NCBI GenBank assembly: GCA_934526185.1
Contig: CAKTAA010000125.1
Span: 1-6,027 of the forward strand
From: an uncultured Eubacteriales bacterium
GTDB lineage: Bacteria; Bacillota; Clostridia; Oscillospirales; CAG-272
Length of the DNA: 6,027 bases
Reading direction: 5' to 3'
A program made the translations under genes and the position numbers. Of the stretch, positions 1-4,496 are shown in pieces. The notes under the pieces are model-generated. The model did not search any database and was not told where the DNA came from. It saw only the letters and a program-made list of their open reading frames with translations. Each line of letters opens with the position of its first letter. Position 1 is the first letter of the stretch.

Positions 1-162
1 GTTTACAATAATTTTGGTTCCGTTTGGCCGCAAATGGATCACCAGCATGGGGTTCCCGCTGGATTTGCTGACCGTCTCTTCTACGTCCGTAATCTCCACG
101 CGATAATCCCCCGGTTCCAGCCTCGGTGCCTCTTCGCGTACAAAATCATCAAAAATACCCAT
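1..162 (-). CDS. DUF669-type phage protein, N-terminal part (partial)
   Basis: The first 54 codons are visible, running leftward off the window edge, so the C-terminus is missing. The protein begins MGIFDDFVREEAPRLEPGDY and continues with an 'I.D.EETVSKSSGNPMLVI' stretch. That N-terminus (G-D/E-Y .. V.I.. E...SKSGNPM) is typical of DUF669 proteins, which in many Gram-positive phages follow a Sak4-like ATPase and are thought to act with it in recombination or replication, possibly as ssDNA-binding proteins. The start is the ATG at 162. A strong GGAGG lies at 173-177, 10 nt upstream, and overlaps the region of the upstream nuclease stop codon (178-180), so the two genes are probably translationally coupled. 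Family assignment rests on the N-terminal pattern and the neighbours, because only part of the protein is seen. Confidence 0.75.
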   Translation of the reverse strand, partial: MGIFDDFVREEAPRLEPGDYRVEITDVEETVSKSSGNPMLVIHLRPNGTKIIVN

Positions 163-177
163 GATTATTTATCCTCC

Positions 178-783
178 TTAATTTGTTTTCCAATTATCGA
201 TATACACCTGTGCCAATCCGGCGGTTTCTAGATAGGCCATAAACTGTCGGATTATCCCGTCCGGCGGCGGTGTATCCTCCCGCCGGTACTCCTCCAGATA
301 TACCGCTTTACCATCCGCAATGATATAAACAAACTTCCGCGCTTCGGGAACACACTCAAAATATATGGGGTGCTGGGGGCTTCCTACGTATTTGCCCGAC
401 TGATAGGATCGACTGAATTTGGTATCATAGATAACCCCTGCTTTCAATGCGTCCAGCCGTCCATAAAGCAGGAAGGGCACGCCGTCAATCCGTTTATCCT
501 GGTAAGCCGTTACCTGAAATTGCGCGCCTCGCAAAATTTCGGCGGTTTCCCTCACGACCATCTCCCATTCATGACCCGGATCCGGATTTACGCCGTCACA
601 ACAAGCTGTCACCATGTTTTCAAACTGGATTCCGTCCCTCATAGCTTTGCTTTGCGGCGCCGGCTCCCTTTTCAAAGCCCGCACAAAATCTTCCCGGGCC
701 TTTTCCGAATCGTAGGCGGTGTATTGGTACAGCCAGGATGACAACAAGGACTGTGTCAGCAGCAGTTTACTCCGCCGATACAT
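178..783 (-). CDS. PD-(D/E)XK nuclease, RecB/Cas4-like phage exonuclease
   Basis: 201 residues. Motifs in order are an N-terminal helix, a G-x-x-F-E signature at residues 51-55 (GIQFE), the catalytic core with Asp111 (GRLDAL) followed by D120-T-K122 (the (D/E)-x-K triad), and Q137-H-P-I-Y141, which matches the QxxxY motif of RecB-family nucleases. Together these indicate an active metal-dependent DNA exonuclease that would generate single strands for annealing. The length is normal for phage members of this class. The ATG at 783 has AAGGAG about 10 nt upstream and overlaps the end of the preceding Sak4-like gene by 17 nt, while its TAA abuts the ribosome binding site of the DUF669 gene. This gene order (ATPase, nuclease, DUF669) supports a phage recombination module. 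It could equally serve in replication; the nuclease fold is the firm part. Confidence 0.85.
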   Translation of the reverse strand: MYRRSKLLLTQSLLSSWLYQYTAYDSEKAREDFVRALKREPAPQSKAMRDGIQFENMVTACCDGVNPDPGHEWEMVVRETAEILRGAQFQVTAYQDKRIDGVPFLLYGRLDALKAGVIYDTKFSRSYQSGKYVGSPQHPIYFECVPEARKFVYIIADGKAVYLEEYRREDTPPPDGIIRQFMAYLETAGLAQVYIDNWKTN

Positions 784-1708
784 AGGCCCCCGCTCCTTTA
801 TCCCATTTCAGGCCCAGCTCTTTGATTCGCGCGGACAGCATGGCGCGAATCTCCTTCTCACTTGTGAGAGCGTGAGAAAGCTGTTTGATATGTGGTCCTG
901 CCGCTTGTGCCGTCTCTGCGTCTACCACGCCAGCTACAATCGCTCGGCCCGCCTCTATTGCGGCCAGATATGCCGGTTCCTCCGCCTTGTAAGCCGCCGC
1001 TTCTTCCGCGATGTTTTCCCGCGCCTGGGTGAACAGACGAGTCAAGATGTCATTCTTTCCTCCATCGTCCAGGCTGGGTATTTCCACCAATCCCCGAATT
1101 CCAAAGCAGCGTTTTGCGAAATAATGCTCATCCGGGCCAAACCCCATATACCGCTTTTCTCCGATGATTTGTAGCTGGCACCCCAAGTCGCACGGCTGCC
1201 ACACGATGTTTCGCGCCGCTCCCTCGCACATCAGACGCTGCTTAACAACATCGCCGTCTTTTTCTTCCACCGTGTGAAATATATAAATGATGTTTTTATC
1301 CATTGTGTATTGCAGCATATTGGTAAATCGGGTAAATTCGTTTTTTACTGCTCCAAATCCTTTCAGGGATATAGCCCCGTTCTTCTGACGGTTCAGGCTT
1401 GGATTATCCCGCATGGCCCAATCCTGCAAATAAGTCACGAGACTACCGCCGGTATCAATTACAATGGTTTCCGCGCGTTTTACCGCGTCCGACTGGATAT
1501 CCTGCAGCAGCTCCTCATAATTGTCACATACGATCGTTGTTCTCCTGTGCATAGCCTTAATTCTGCTTACGCCCTTGTCCAGGTCTACGAGAATCGGGCT
1601 GGGGGCCGACATGGCGAGAGTCGTTTTTCCACTTCCGGGCGCCCCTGCAATGATCATTGAAAATTTCTTCCCGCTAAAATCCATTTGATCAGGCTCTAAA
1701 ATTGCCAT
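767..1708 (-). CDS. Sak4-like RecA-fold ATPase (AAA_24 phage nucleotide-binding protein)
   Basis: 313 residues. The Walker A motif GAPGSGKTT is at residues 22-30, and a hydrophobic strand ending in Asp85 (TIVIDTGGS) is the Walker B. A conserved 'YIFHTVEEKDG' strand near residue 145 carries the His typical of the AAA_24/Sak4 group. These proteins are RecA-core ATPases that promote single-strand annealing or strand exchange in phage recombination, working with a phage SSB-like partner and an exonuclease, which fits the two genes downstream. The C-terminal third (about residues 225-313) is helical and Ala/Glu-rich, as usual for the family tail. The ATG at 1708 follows AGGAGGAAATAGAA. The upstream small gene ends 33 nt before it. 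The length is within the normal family range. I see no frameshift or missing motif. Confidence 0.88.
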   Translation of the reverse strand: MAILEPDQMDFSGKKFSMIIAGAPGSGKTTLAMSAPSPILVDLDKGVSRIKAMHRRTTIVCDNYEELLQDIQSDAVKRAETIVIDTGGSLVTYLQDWAMRDNPSLNRQKNGAISLKGFGAVKNEFTRFTNMLQYTMDKNIIYIFHTVEEKDGDVVKQRLMCEGAARNIVWQPCDLGCQLQIIGEKRYMGFGPDEHYFAKRCFGIRGLVEIPSLDDGGKNDILTRLFTQARENIAEEAAAYKAEEPAYLAAIEAGRAIVAGVVDAETAQAAGPHIKQLSHALTSEKEIRAMLSARIKELGLKWDKGAGAYVSAE

Positions 1709-1741
1709 TTCTATTTCCTCCTATTCTTATACCTGCTTCCA

Positions 1742-1969
1742 TCACGATACTGCCTTCCCGGTTACAATCGTTAGGCTTGGCCTTGCGCTTGATCCGTCAA
1801 ATTCCGTCTCGGCCAATATCTCCGCCGCTTCGAAATAATCGGATAGATGTGCGTCTATTTTGGCGCTCCATGCGTCGCTGGACAGCTCCATATCCTGGTC
1901 CACATAAATGTTAATATGGGCGTCCGGCGGGAGCTTGGTCGCTACTTCGAGCAGTTCCCCTACCAGCAC
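1742..1969 (-). CDS. Small hypothetical phage protein
   Basis: 75 residues if the GTG at 1969-1967 is the start. That codon sits 8 nt after a strong purine tract (GGGAGGGAGG, about 1979-1988), whereas the longer in-frame GTG at 2041 (99 residues) lies inside a GC-rich hairpin and has no good ribosome binding site. The protein begins with a helix (LVGELLEVATKLPPDAH), then a beta-like 'INIYVDQ', a Trp-containing middle and a C-terminal 'SLTIVTGKAVS'. I do not recognise a family. It lies immediately upstream of the Sak4-like gene in the same leftward operon, so a role near recombination or replication is possible but unproven. It overlaps the end of the upstream membrane-protein ORF by 59 nt. 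Confidence 0.6.
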   Translation of the reverse strand: MLVGELLEVATKLPPDAHINIYVDQDMELSSDAWSAKIDAHLSDYFEAAEILAETEFDGSSARPSLTIVTGKAVS

Positions 1970-2213
1970 TTGACGCGCCTCCCTCCCTGGTGTATACTGT
2001 AAACGGTATGTTTTTCCCTGTTGCCGTCCTCGCTGTTGCACCAGCGAGGGCGGCTTTTATTTTTGCCCACGCCCACCCGCCTACCATCATCACGCAGCCC
2101 ATTATCGCTCTCGCCACTATGTACCGGCCCGTGTTACAGTAAGCGTCTCCTTCCGCGCCCAGCACAATCACAAATCCTATTATGACGATAAGCGCGGGCA
2201 GCTTTGACTTCAT
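1911..2213 (-). CDS. Small membrane protein, two predicted helices
   Basis: 100 residues from the ATG at 2213, preceded by AGAAAGGACG. Residues about 5-22 (LPALIVIIGFVIVLGA) and 31-52 (YIVARAIMGCVMMVGGWAWAKI) are hydrophobic enough to span the membrane, with a short loop containing Cys and Asn. From about residue 54 on the sequence turns into an Ala/Gly/Arg/Ser-rich tail that coincides with a GC-rich hairpin (2023-2054) and with the overlapping downstream gene. The tail therefore looks like frame read-through rather than folded protein, and the original gene may have been shorter. It follows the excisionase-like gene by about 19 nt and is co-oriented with the recombination genes. No family is recognised, and a holin-like or exclusion role would be a guess. 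Confidence 0.6.
   Translation of the reverse strand: MKSKLPALIVIIGFVIVLGAEGDAYCNTGRYIVARAIMGCVMMVGGWAWAKIKAALAGATARTATGKNIPFTVYTREGGASSAGRGTARSSDQAPAGRPY
2023..2064 (+). terminator. GC-rich hairpin with U-rich tail, + strand orientation
   Basis: Left arm GCCGTCCTCGCTG (2023-2035), loop of about 5 nt, right arm CAGCGAGGGCGGC (2042-2054) with one G-T pair, followed by TTTTATTTTT (2055-2064). This has the form of an intrinsic terminator for rightward transcription, yet no rightward gene precedes it. It lies inside leftward coding sequence, where it could stop antisense transcripts. Read leftward, the hairpin follows an A-rich run and has no U tract. Confidence 0.55.
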
Positions 2214-2232
2214 TCTCTTTCACGTCCTTTCT

Positions 2233-2475
2233 CTACGCTTCCCGGATGGGCCGGATTTTCCCGTATTCCTCGGCCGGGGCTTTTTCTTTGGCCTGCATGG
2301 CGGCGGTTAAGTACTCCGGTACTCGGTCAACGTCGATATACAGCTTATTCCCGGAATGAACAGTAGGAATGTATCCTTGCTTTATAAGGCGGTGCATGAT
2401 CTTTTCTGACAACGGCGTGTCCGGGTCCTCCTCCCGCAGCAGAGCTACCGCCTTGGGCACAGTTCGTAACCTCAT
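2233..2475 (-). CDS. Excisionase-like helix-turn-helix DNA-binding protein
   Basis: 80 residues from the ATG at 2475, chosen because GGAAGGTG (2481-2488) lies just upstream. Longer in-frame starts would run through the promoter of the divergent gene. It opens MRLRTVPKAVALLREEDPDT, a pattern shared with clostridial phage excisionase/MerR-like proteins (first helix 'VPKAVALLRE', second 'SEKIMHRLIKQGYIP'), followed by 'GNKLYIDVDRVPEYL', the wing that normally ends such domains. The family binds DNA and assists excision or regulates early genes. Here it heads the leftward operon and faces a divergent ribbon-helix-helix gene. Its own promoter is not obvious: candidate -10 elements on this strand near 2510-2530 have poor -35 partners. 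Confidence 0.75.
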   Translation of the reverse strand: MRLRTVPKAVALLREEDPDTPLSEKIMHRLIKQGYIPTVHSGNKLYIDVDRVPEYLTAAMQAKEKAPAEEYGKIRPIREA

Positions 2476-2490
2476 TTTTTCACCTTCCTG

Positions 2491-2519
2491 TTGACAATCT
2501 CTTTCATAGCCTATATGAT
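2491..2519 (+). promoter_or_regulatory. Consensus sigma-A promoter for the RHH gene
   Basis: TTGACA at 2491-2496, a 17-bp spacer and TATGAT at 2514-2519. Transcription would start near 2526 and give a leader of about 25 nt to the ATG at 2552. The element sits between the divergent excisionase-like gene and the RHH gene. Confidence 0.8.
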
Positions 2520-2530
2520 GTTTTATATAG
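2511..2530. promoter_or_regulatory. Inverted repeat over the -10, possible RHH operator
   Basis: CTATAT (2511-2516) and ATATAG (2525-2530) form a perfect inverted repeat with an 8-nt centre. It covers the -10 of the rightward promoter and the expected start region. An overlapping shorter repeat, TCATA-gccta-TATGA (2504-2518), lies just upstream. Autorepression by the ribbon-helix-helix protein encoded directly downstream is a reasonable inference, but AT-rich repeats of this size also occur by chance. Confidence 0.4.
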
Positions 2531-2551
2531 ACTTTGAAAGGACTTGGTTCT

Positions 2552-2725
2552 ATGAACGGCGATAAAGCGCATATTGGATTTTGCATTGACCATGAACTGT
2601 TGGAGAAATTCCGCTATATCTGCGGGTATGAGGGCCGAAGCATGGTGGGGCAGATGGTCTACTTGATCCGCTGCTTGGTGTTGGATTTCGAGAAGCAGCA
2701 CGGAGAGATTCGTCCAAGCGAGTAA
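2552..2725 (+). CDS. Small Arc/ribbon-helix-helix-like regulator
   Basis: 57 residues from the ATG at 2552 (AAAGGA nine nt upstream). An upstream in-frame TTG at 2534 has no ribosome binding site. The sequence has a short strand with alternating residues (HIGFCID, about 7-13), then helix A (HELLEKFRYICGYEG) and helix B (SMVGQMVYLIRCLVLDFEKQ), the order expected for an Arc/MetJ-type RHH dimer. A G-R-S turn links the two helices. Such proteins bind DNA as dimers through the strand. It is the only rightward gene in the first 3.2 kb, has its own consensus promoter and a candidate palindromic operator, and is followed closely by a terminator that overlaps the end of the opposing gene. Its target is unknown; autoregulation and repression of the divergent excisionase-like gene are the obvious options. 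Confidence 0.7.
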   Translation: MNGDKAHIGFCIDHELLEKFRYICGYEGRSMVGQMVYLIRCLVLDFEKQHGEIRPSE

Positions 2726-2726
2726 G

Positions 2727-2770
2727 GAGAATTCAGTCGTTAGTGGCAGCCTCCGGCTGATTCTCTTTTT
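2727..2770 (+). terminator. Intrinsic terminator after the RHH gene
   Basis: GAGAATTCAG (2727-2736) pairs with CTGATTCTC (2757-2765) with a single bulged base, and is followed directly by TTTTT (2766-2770). A smaller inner hairpin, CAGCC-tcc-GGCTG (2747-2759), competes with it. It begins two nt after the RHH stop codon and lies within the 3' end of the opposing leftward gene, whose stop codon (2733-2735) is in the left arm. Confidence 0.6.
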
Positions 2771-2903
2771 CCCGGACATTGATGAGCATACATGCGCGCT
2801 GTAAACCTCTGAGGTTATCCATTAACTCATCCGTCAATCGTCTGTTTTCTTTCAGCAACGCATTCATCTCTTCAAGCCCTTGTAATTCGGCTTTAACGTT
2901 CAT
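2733..2903 (-). CDS. Small helical (coiled-coil) phage protein
   Basis: 56 residues from the ATG at 2903, which follows a GGGAGGGAGGGGGTGAGAAT purine-rich ribosome binding site. In-frame codons upstream overlap the preceding XRE gene and have no better start. The protein is almost wholly charged helix: 'LQGLEEMNALLKENRRLTDELMDN' has heptad-like Leu spacing (about residues 7-35), followed by 'LRGLQRACMLINVREKE' and a polar tail. No enzyme motif is present. It is the second gene of a pair with the XRE regulator upstream (40-nt gap containing a stable hairpin). Short coiled-coil proteins like this are common in early phage operons. I do not recognise a named family. Confidence 0.65.
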   Translation of the reverse strand: MNVKAELQGLEEMNALLKENRRLTDELMDNLRGLQRACMLINVREKENQPEAATND

Positions 2904-2920
2904 ATTCTCACCCCCTCCCT

Positions 2921-2945
2921 CCCGCTCCGAAGAGCGGGCTTTCTC
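2921..2945 (+). terminator. Stable hairpin between XRE gene and coiled-coil gene
   Basis: CCCGCTC (2921-2927), loop CGAA, GAGCGGG (2932-2938), then CTTTCTC. On the + strand it resembles a weak terminator. On the - strand, the sense of the flanking genes, it forms a seven-pair stem capped by a UUCG tetraloop directly upstream of the next gene's ribosome binding site, which may protect or tune the mRNA. The same stem arms recur at 4927-4944. Confidence 0.5.
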
Positions 2946-3147
2946 ATGCGCCTTTCCCGCGCACAAGCTCATCGAGCGACACGTTCAAGGCGTTGGCGAT
3001 CTCATCCAATACCATGACCGTAGGGACGAAAAGTCCCTTTTCCATTTTGCATACCGCCGATTGGTCGATCCCACACCGCTTGGCCAGCTCTCCCTGGCTC
3101 AGTTTGGCGACTTCACGACATCGACGAATATTGTCCGAAAGTGCCAT
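2944..3147 (-). CDS. Cro-sized XRE-family transcriptional regulator
   Basis: 67 residues from the ATG at 3147, preceded by AAAGGAGGAGAAAA. A longer in-frame start at 3189 would run back over the operator and has no ribosome binding site. The protein is a bare XRE helix-turn-helix domain: 'LSQGELAKRCGIDQSAVCKME' (residues 16-36) is the HTH, and 'PTVMVLDEIANALNVSLDELV' supplies the last helices. With no C-terminal domain it resembles Cro or a small autorepressor. It is divergent from the rightward promoter at 3183-3211, and a 16-bp near-palindrome lies between its start codon and that promoter, so it likely controls both directions. It is co-oriented with the coiled-coil gene downstream. A leftward promoter of good quality was not found. 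Confidence 0.85.
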   Translation of the reverse strand: MALSDNIRRCREVAKLSQGELAKRCGIDQSAVCKMEKGLFVPTVMVLDEIANALNVSLDELVRGKGA

Positions 3148-3168
3148 TTTTCTCCTCCTTTCCAAATA

Positions 3169-3184
3169 AATGACTGCAATCATT
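3169..3184. promoter_or_regulatory. Near-palindromic candidate operator of the XRE regulator
   Basis: AATGACTGCAATCATT matches its reverse complement at 14 of 16 positions. It lies about 20 bp upstream of the XRE start and touches the -35 box of the rightward promoter (3183-3188). The position suits a site that represses the rightward promoter and autoregulates the XRE gene. It occurs once, so the consensus is unproven. Confidence 0.5.
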
Positions 3185-3211
3185 GACAAGCAACCCCAAA
3201 AATGCTACATT
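3183..3211 (+). promoter_or_regulatory. Sigma-A promoter for the membrane-anchored protein gene
   Basis: TTGACA at 3183-3188, a 17-bp spacer and TACATT at 3206-3211. Transcription would begin near 3218, about 28 nt before the apparent translation start at 3246. The -35 abuts the 3169-3184 palindrome. Confidence 0.7.
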
Positions 3212-3245
3212 GAAAACGCACTCTTGAATAAGAGAAGGGATTCAC

Positions 3246-3641
3246 ACGCCAATAGAAATAATTTGTGCGCTGATCGCTACCGGCGGAGTTATTGCTTCCG
3301 CTATTATTTCTTGGTTTGTTTCACGTGCCTCCGCAAACAAAGAAATTGAAAAAATGCAGCTTTCCTGGATAAGAGAAGATATCGTTTCATCCGATGATGA
3401 TTTTGCAGAAATGGCCTCTCTTGTCGCTCAATACGTAGTCACAGGAGCACCATCATATCGTACGTCTGCAATTGCAAAAACAGCGGCAATCCGTTCCAAG
3501 GAATCAGGGGAAATCGCCGATAAACTGGATAAGCTTTATTCTGCTTTGGGAAAGAGCGACGTGACAAAATTGAATGAGGCATTAGACCATGTTATTGAGG
3601 AAAAGCGTAAGGCCAAAGGAAAGAATGAGACTGACGGCTGA
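3246..3641 (+). CDS. Membrane-anchored small phage protein with apparent ACG start
   Basis: The reading frame is open from a TGA just upstream through 3641. The first ATG is at 3354 (95 residues) but has no ribosome binding site and would discard a clear membrane anchor encoded just upstream. Reading from ACG at 3246 gives 131 residues: PIEIICALIATGGVIASAII (TM, about residues 2-25), a basic turn (SRASANKEIEK), then a soluble helical domain ending in a Lys-rich tail. AGAAGGG precedes the ACG by 6 nt and a good promoter lies 28 nt further up, so the whole start region is intact except that the expected ATG reads ACG. It is one transition from ATG-CCA-ATA-GAA. The function is unknown; the layout (N-terminal anchor, cytoplasmic helical domain) is seen in small prophage proteins. 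It may be poorly translated, start at another rare codon, or be a recent loss-of-start pseudogene. Confidence 0.6.
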   Translation, partial: TPIEIICALIATGGVIASAIISWFVSRASANKEIEKMQLSWIREDIVSSDDDFAEMASLVAQYVVTGAPSYRTSAIAKTAAIRSKESGEIADKLDKLYSALGKSDVTKLNEALDHVIEEKRKAKGKNETDG

Positions 3642-3761
3642 AATTGCCCAAACATATAATGTCTTTTTCGCATTATTTTTATCTTTGAAGTAAATTGCCT
3701 CAAGAGTTGCTTTTGATAACAGTCCGATTGACATGTATATCAAAATAATGATGTCACTTAT
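3582..3761 (-). CDS. Small two-helix membrane protein with apparent ATA start
   Basis: 59 residues reading leftward from ATA at 3761-3759. AGGAGG lies 8 nt upstream of that ATA, the ideal distance, while the first in-frame ATG (3734) has no ribosome binding site and falls inside the first membrane helix. Segment 1 is 'SDIIILIYMSIGLLSKATL', then a charged loop 'YFKDKNNAKKT', then 'LYVWAISAVSLILSFGLTLF' as segment 2, the pattern of a hairpin membrane protein. Codon choice and hydrophobic layout argue for a real gene. Its last 60 nt overlap the end of the opposing 3246-3641 gene, so the two transcripts converge. It follows a 30-residue membrane gene in the same orientation, probably in one operon controlled by the 4045 repressor. 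No family is recognised. Confidence 0.5.
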   Translation of the reverse strand: MSDIIILIYMSIGLLSKATLEAIYFKDKNNAKKTLYVWAISAVSLILSFGLTLFLNNMV

Positions 3762-3805
3762 TTTTCCTTCCTCCTCTTTCTATCCGTTTAGCTTGTGTTA
3801 ATCAC

Positions 3806-3898
3806 TTATTTCACAACAAGGTAAATAATGATAAACGAACCAATGGCGTATCCGAAGGTGAAACACATTACGTTTGCTTTTGTAAGGTTCAACCGCAC
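3806..3898 (-). CDS. 30-residue single-helix membrane peptide
   Basis: The start is GTG at 3898-3896, with AAAGGGG eight nt upstream; the TAA is at 3806-3808. The peptide has a short basic N-terminus (RLNLTKAN) followed by 'VMCFTFGYAIGSFIIIYLVV' and a terminal Lys, a single transmembrane helix. It lies about 50 nt downstream of a consensus leftward promoter whose spacer contains an operator, and is followed after about 45 nt by the second small membrane protein. Small single-helix peptides are easily missed by automated annotation. Possible roles are toxin, exclusion peptide or regulator of a membrane complex, but nothing in the sequence decides between these. Confidence 0.5.
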   Translation of the reverse strand: MRLNLTKANVMCFTFGYAIGSFIIIYLVVK

Positions 3899-3956
3899 AC
3901 TGATTTCCCCTTTCCAGATTCCGTTGAGGTTTGCTTTTATCAATGATTACATTCAT

Positions 3957-3985
3957 AGTATATCTTACGAATAGTAAGCTGTCAA
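3957..3985 (-). promoter_or_regulatory. Leftward consensus promoter carrying an operator in its spacer
   Basis: On the - strand, TTGACA (3985-3980), a 17-bp spacer and TATACT (3962-3957). The operator at 3964-3978 fills the spacer almost exactly, so repressor binding would exclude polymerase. The transcript would start near 3950 and read the 30- and 59-residue membrane-protein genes. Confidence 0.85.
3964..3978. promoter_or_regulatory. Operator 1 of the 4045 repressor
   Basis: CTTACGAATAGTAAG is an imperfect palindrome that matches the nearby perfect site at all but two positions. It lies in the spacer of the leftward promoter. Its centre is 30 bp from that of the second site, about three helical turns, which would put both on one face of the DNA. 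Confidence 0.75.
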
Positions 3986-3993
3986 CAGAAAAA

Positions 3994-4008
3994 CTTACTA
4001 TTAGTAAG
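3994..4008. promoter_or_regulatory. Operator 2 of the 4045 repressor, perfect palindrome
   Basis: CTTACTATTAGTAAG is a perfect 15-bp palindrome around a central T. It lies between the leftward promoter and the repressor gene, just before a possible rightward -10 (TATATT, 4011-4016) that lacks a good -35. Cooperative binding with the 3964 site and control of repressor synthesis are likely inferences. Confidence 0.75.
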
Positions 4009-4044
4009 GTTATATTTTTTATATAGTTTATTGGAGGTAAAATT

Positions 4045-4374
4045 GTGAAAACCGATAGAATACGAGAACTAGCAAAGAAAAGTGATTTGCCTCTTGCTTT
4101 TCTTTGCAGAAAGATAGGTGTTGCAAAAGTCTATTTTAATGACATCGATAAAAGCAATAGAAACATACCTGATGATAAATTGTTTATAATAGCCGATATC
4201 CTAAACACCACTCCCGAATATCTAAAGGGAGAAACAGACGTAAAAGAAAATTTCCAAATTGGCAAGAATAAGCCGGACTATTTGAAATTGTTCGATTCAC
4301 TACCGGAAAAAGACCAAAATGAAGTAATCGCTTTAATCGAATACAAAGCTGCCCATTTGAATGACGATATATAA
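4045..4374 (+). CDS. XRE-family repressor of the accessory membrane-gene module
   Basis: 109 residues from GTG at 4045; GGAGGT lies 6 nt upstream and no ATG is near. Residues 1-62 form an XRE-type domain, with the helix-turn-helix roughly at 15-36 (LPLAFLCRKIGVAKVYFNDI) and 'IPDDKLFIIADILNTTPEYLKG' giving the last helices. A linker (residues 63-75) leads to a short C-terminal helical part, 'DYLKLFDSLPEKDQNEVIALIEYK', probably for dimerisation. There is no LexA-like Ser-Lys protease domain, so induction would not be by RecA-stimulated self-cleavage. Two 15-bp palindromes directly upstream are its likely binding sites, one of them inside the divergent promoter. It is AT-rich like its neighbours and unlike the recombination genes, suggesting a separately acquired cassette. 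Confidence 0.85.
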   Translation: MKTDRIRELAKKSDLPLAFLCRKIGVAKVYFNDIDKSNRNIPDDKLFIIADILNTTPEYLKGETDVKENFQIGKNKPDYLKLFDSLPEKDQNEVIALIEYKAAHLNDDI

Positions 4375-4437
4375 TTATTTAAATAAAATAAGTATGTGGC
4401 TTTCTATCGAATTTGGGCCATGGGATTTGCACTTTAT

Positions 4438-4452
4438 GTGAATTGCTTTCAC
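4438..4452. promoter_or_regulatory. Inverted repeat over the -35, possible operator
   Basis: GTGAA and TTCAC (4438-4442, 4448-4452) form an inverted repeat that covers the -35 of the 4443-4471 promoter. It is unlike the CTTAC and GTATTG operators of the neighbouring repressors, so a controller, if any, is unidentified. Confidence 0.3.
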
Positions 4453-4471
4453 TTGTCGATTGTGGTAGAAT
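4443..4471 (+). promoter_or_regulatory. Extended -10 promoter for the 4497-4916 genes
   Basis: TTGCTT at 4443-4448, a 17-bp spacer, then TAGAAT at 4466-4471 preceded by the TG-n extended -10 dinucleotide (4463-4464). It would start near 4478, about 20 nt before the ATG at 4497. It makes these genes independent of the repressor upstream, whose stop codon is about 70 nt before it. Confidence 0.6.
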
Positions 4472-4496
4472 TGAGGTAGAAAGGGGAGCGAGCTAT

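Noticed and set aside
34..741. Rightward ORFs in the first 740 bp
   Set aside because: They are antisense to the DUF669 and nuclease genes, which have motifs and coupled ribosome binding sites; the rightward products are Arg/Pro/Cys-rich and featureless.
719..1660. Rightward ORFs opposite the Sak4-like ATPase
   Set aside because: They lie wholly within a gene with clear Walker motifs and have no plausible translation signals or domains.
2023..2064. Programmed frameshift joining the 2213 and 1742 ORFs at the A-rich run before the hairpin
   Set aside because: The downstream frame is closed by a TAA at 2057-2059, right at the A-rich run, and the needed shift is +1, whereas an A-rich run followed by a hairpin is typical of -1 sites. 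A separate GTG start with its own ribosome binding site explains the downstream gene better.
2504..2779. Leftward 91-residue ORF opposite the RHH gene
   Set aside because: It would cover the divergent promoter region and has no ribosome binding site; the + strand RHH gene has a promoter, ribosome binding site and terminator.
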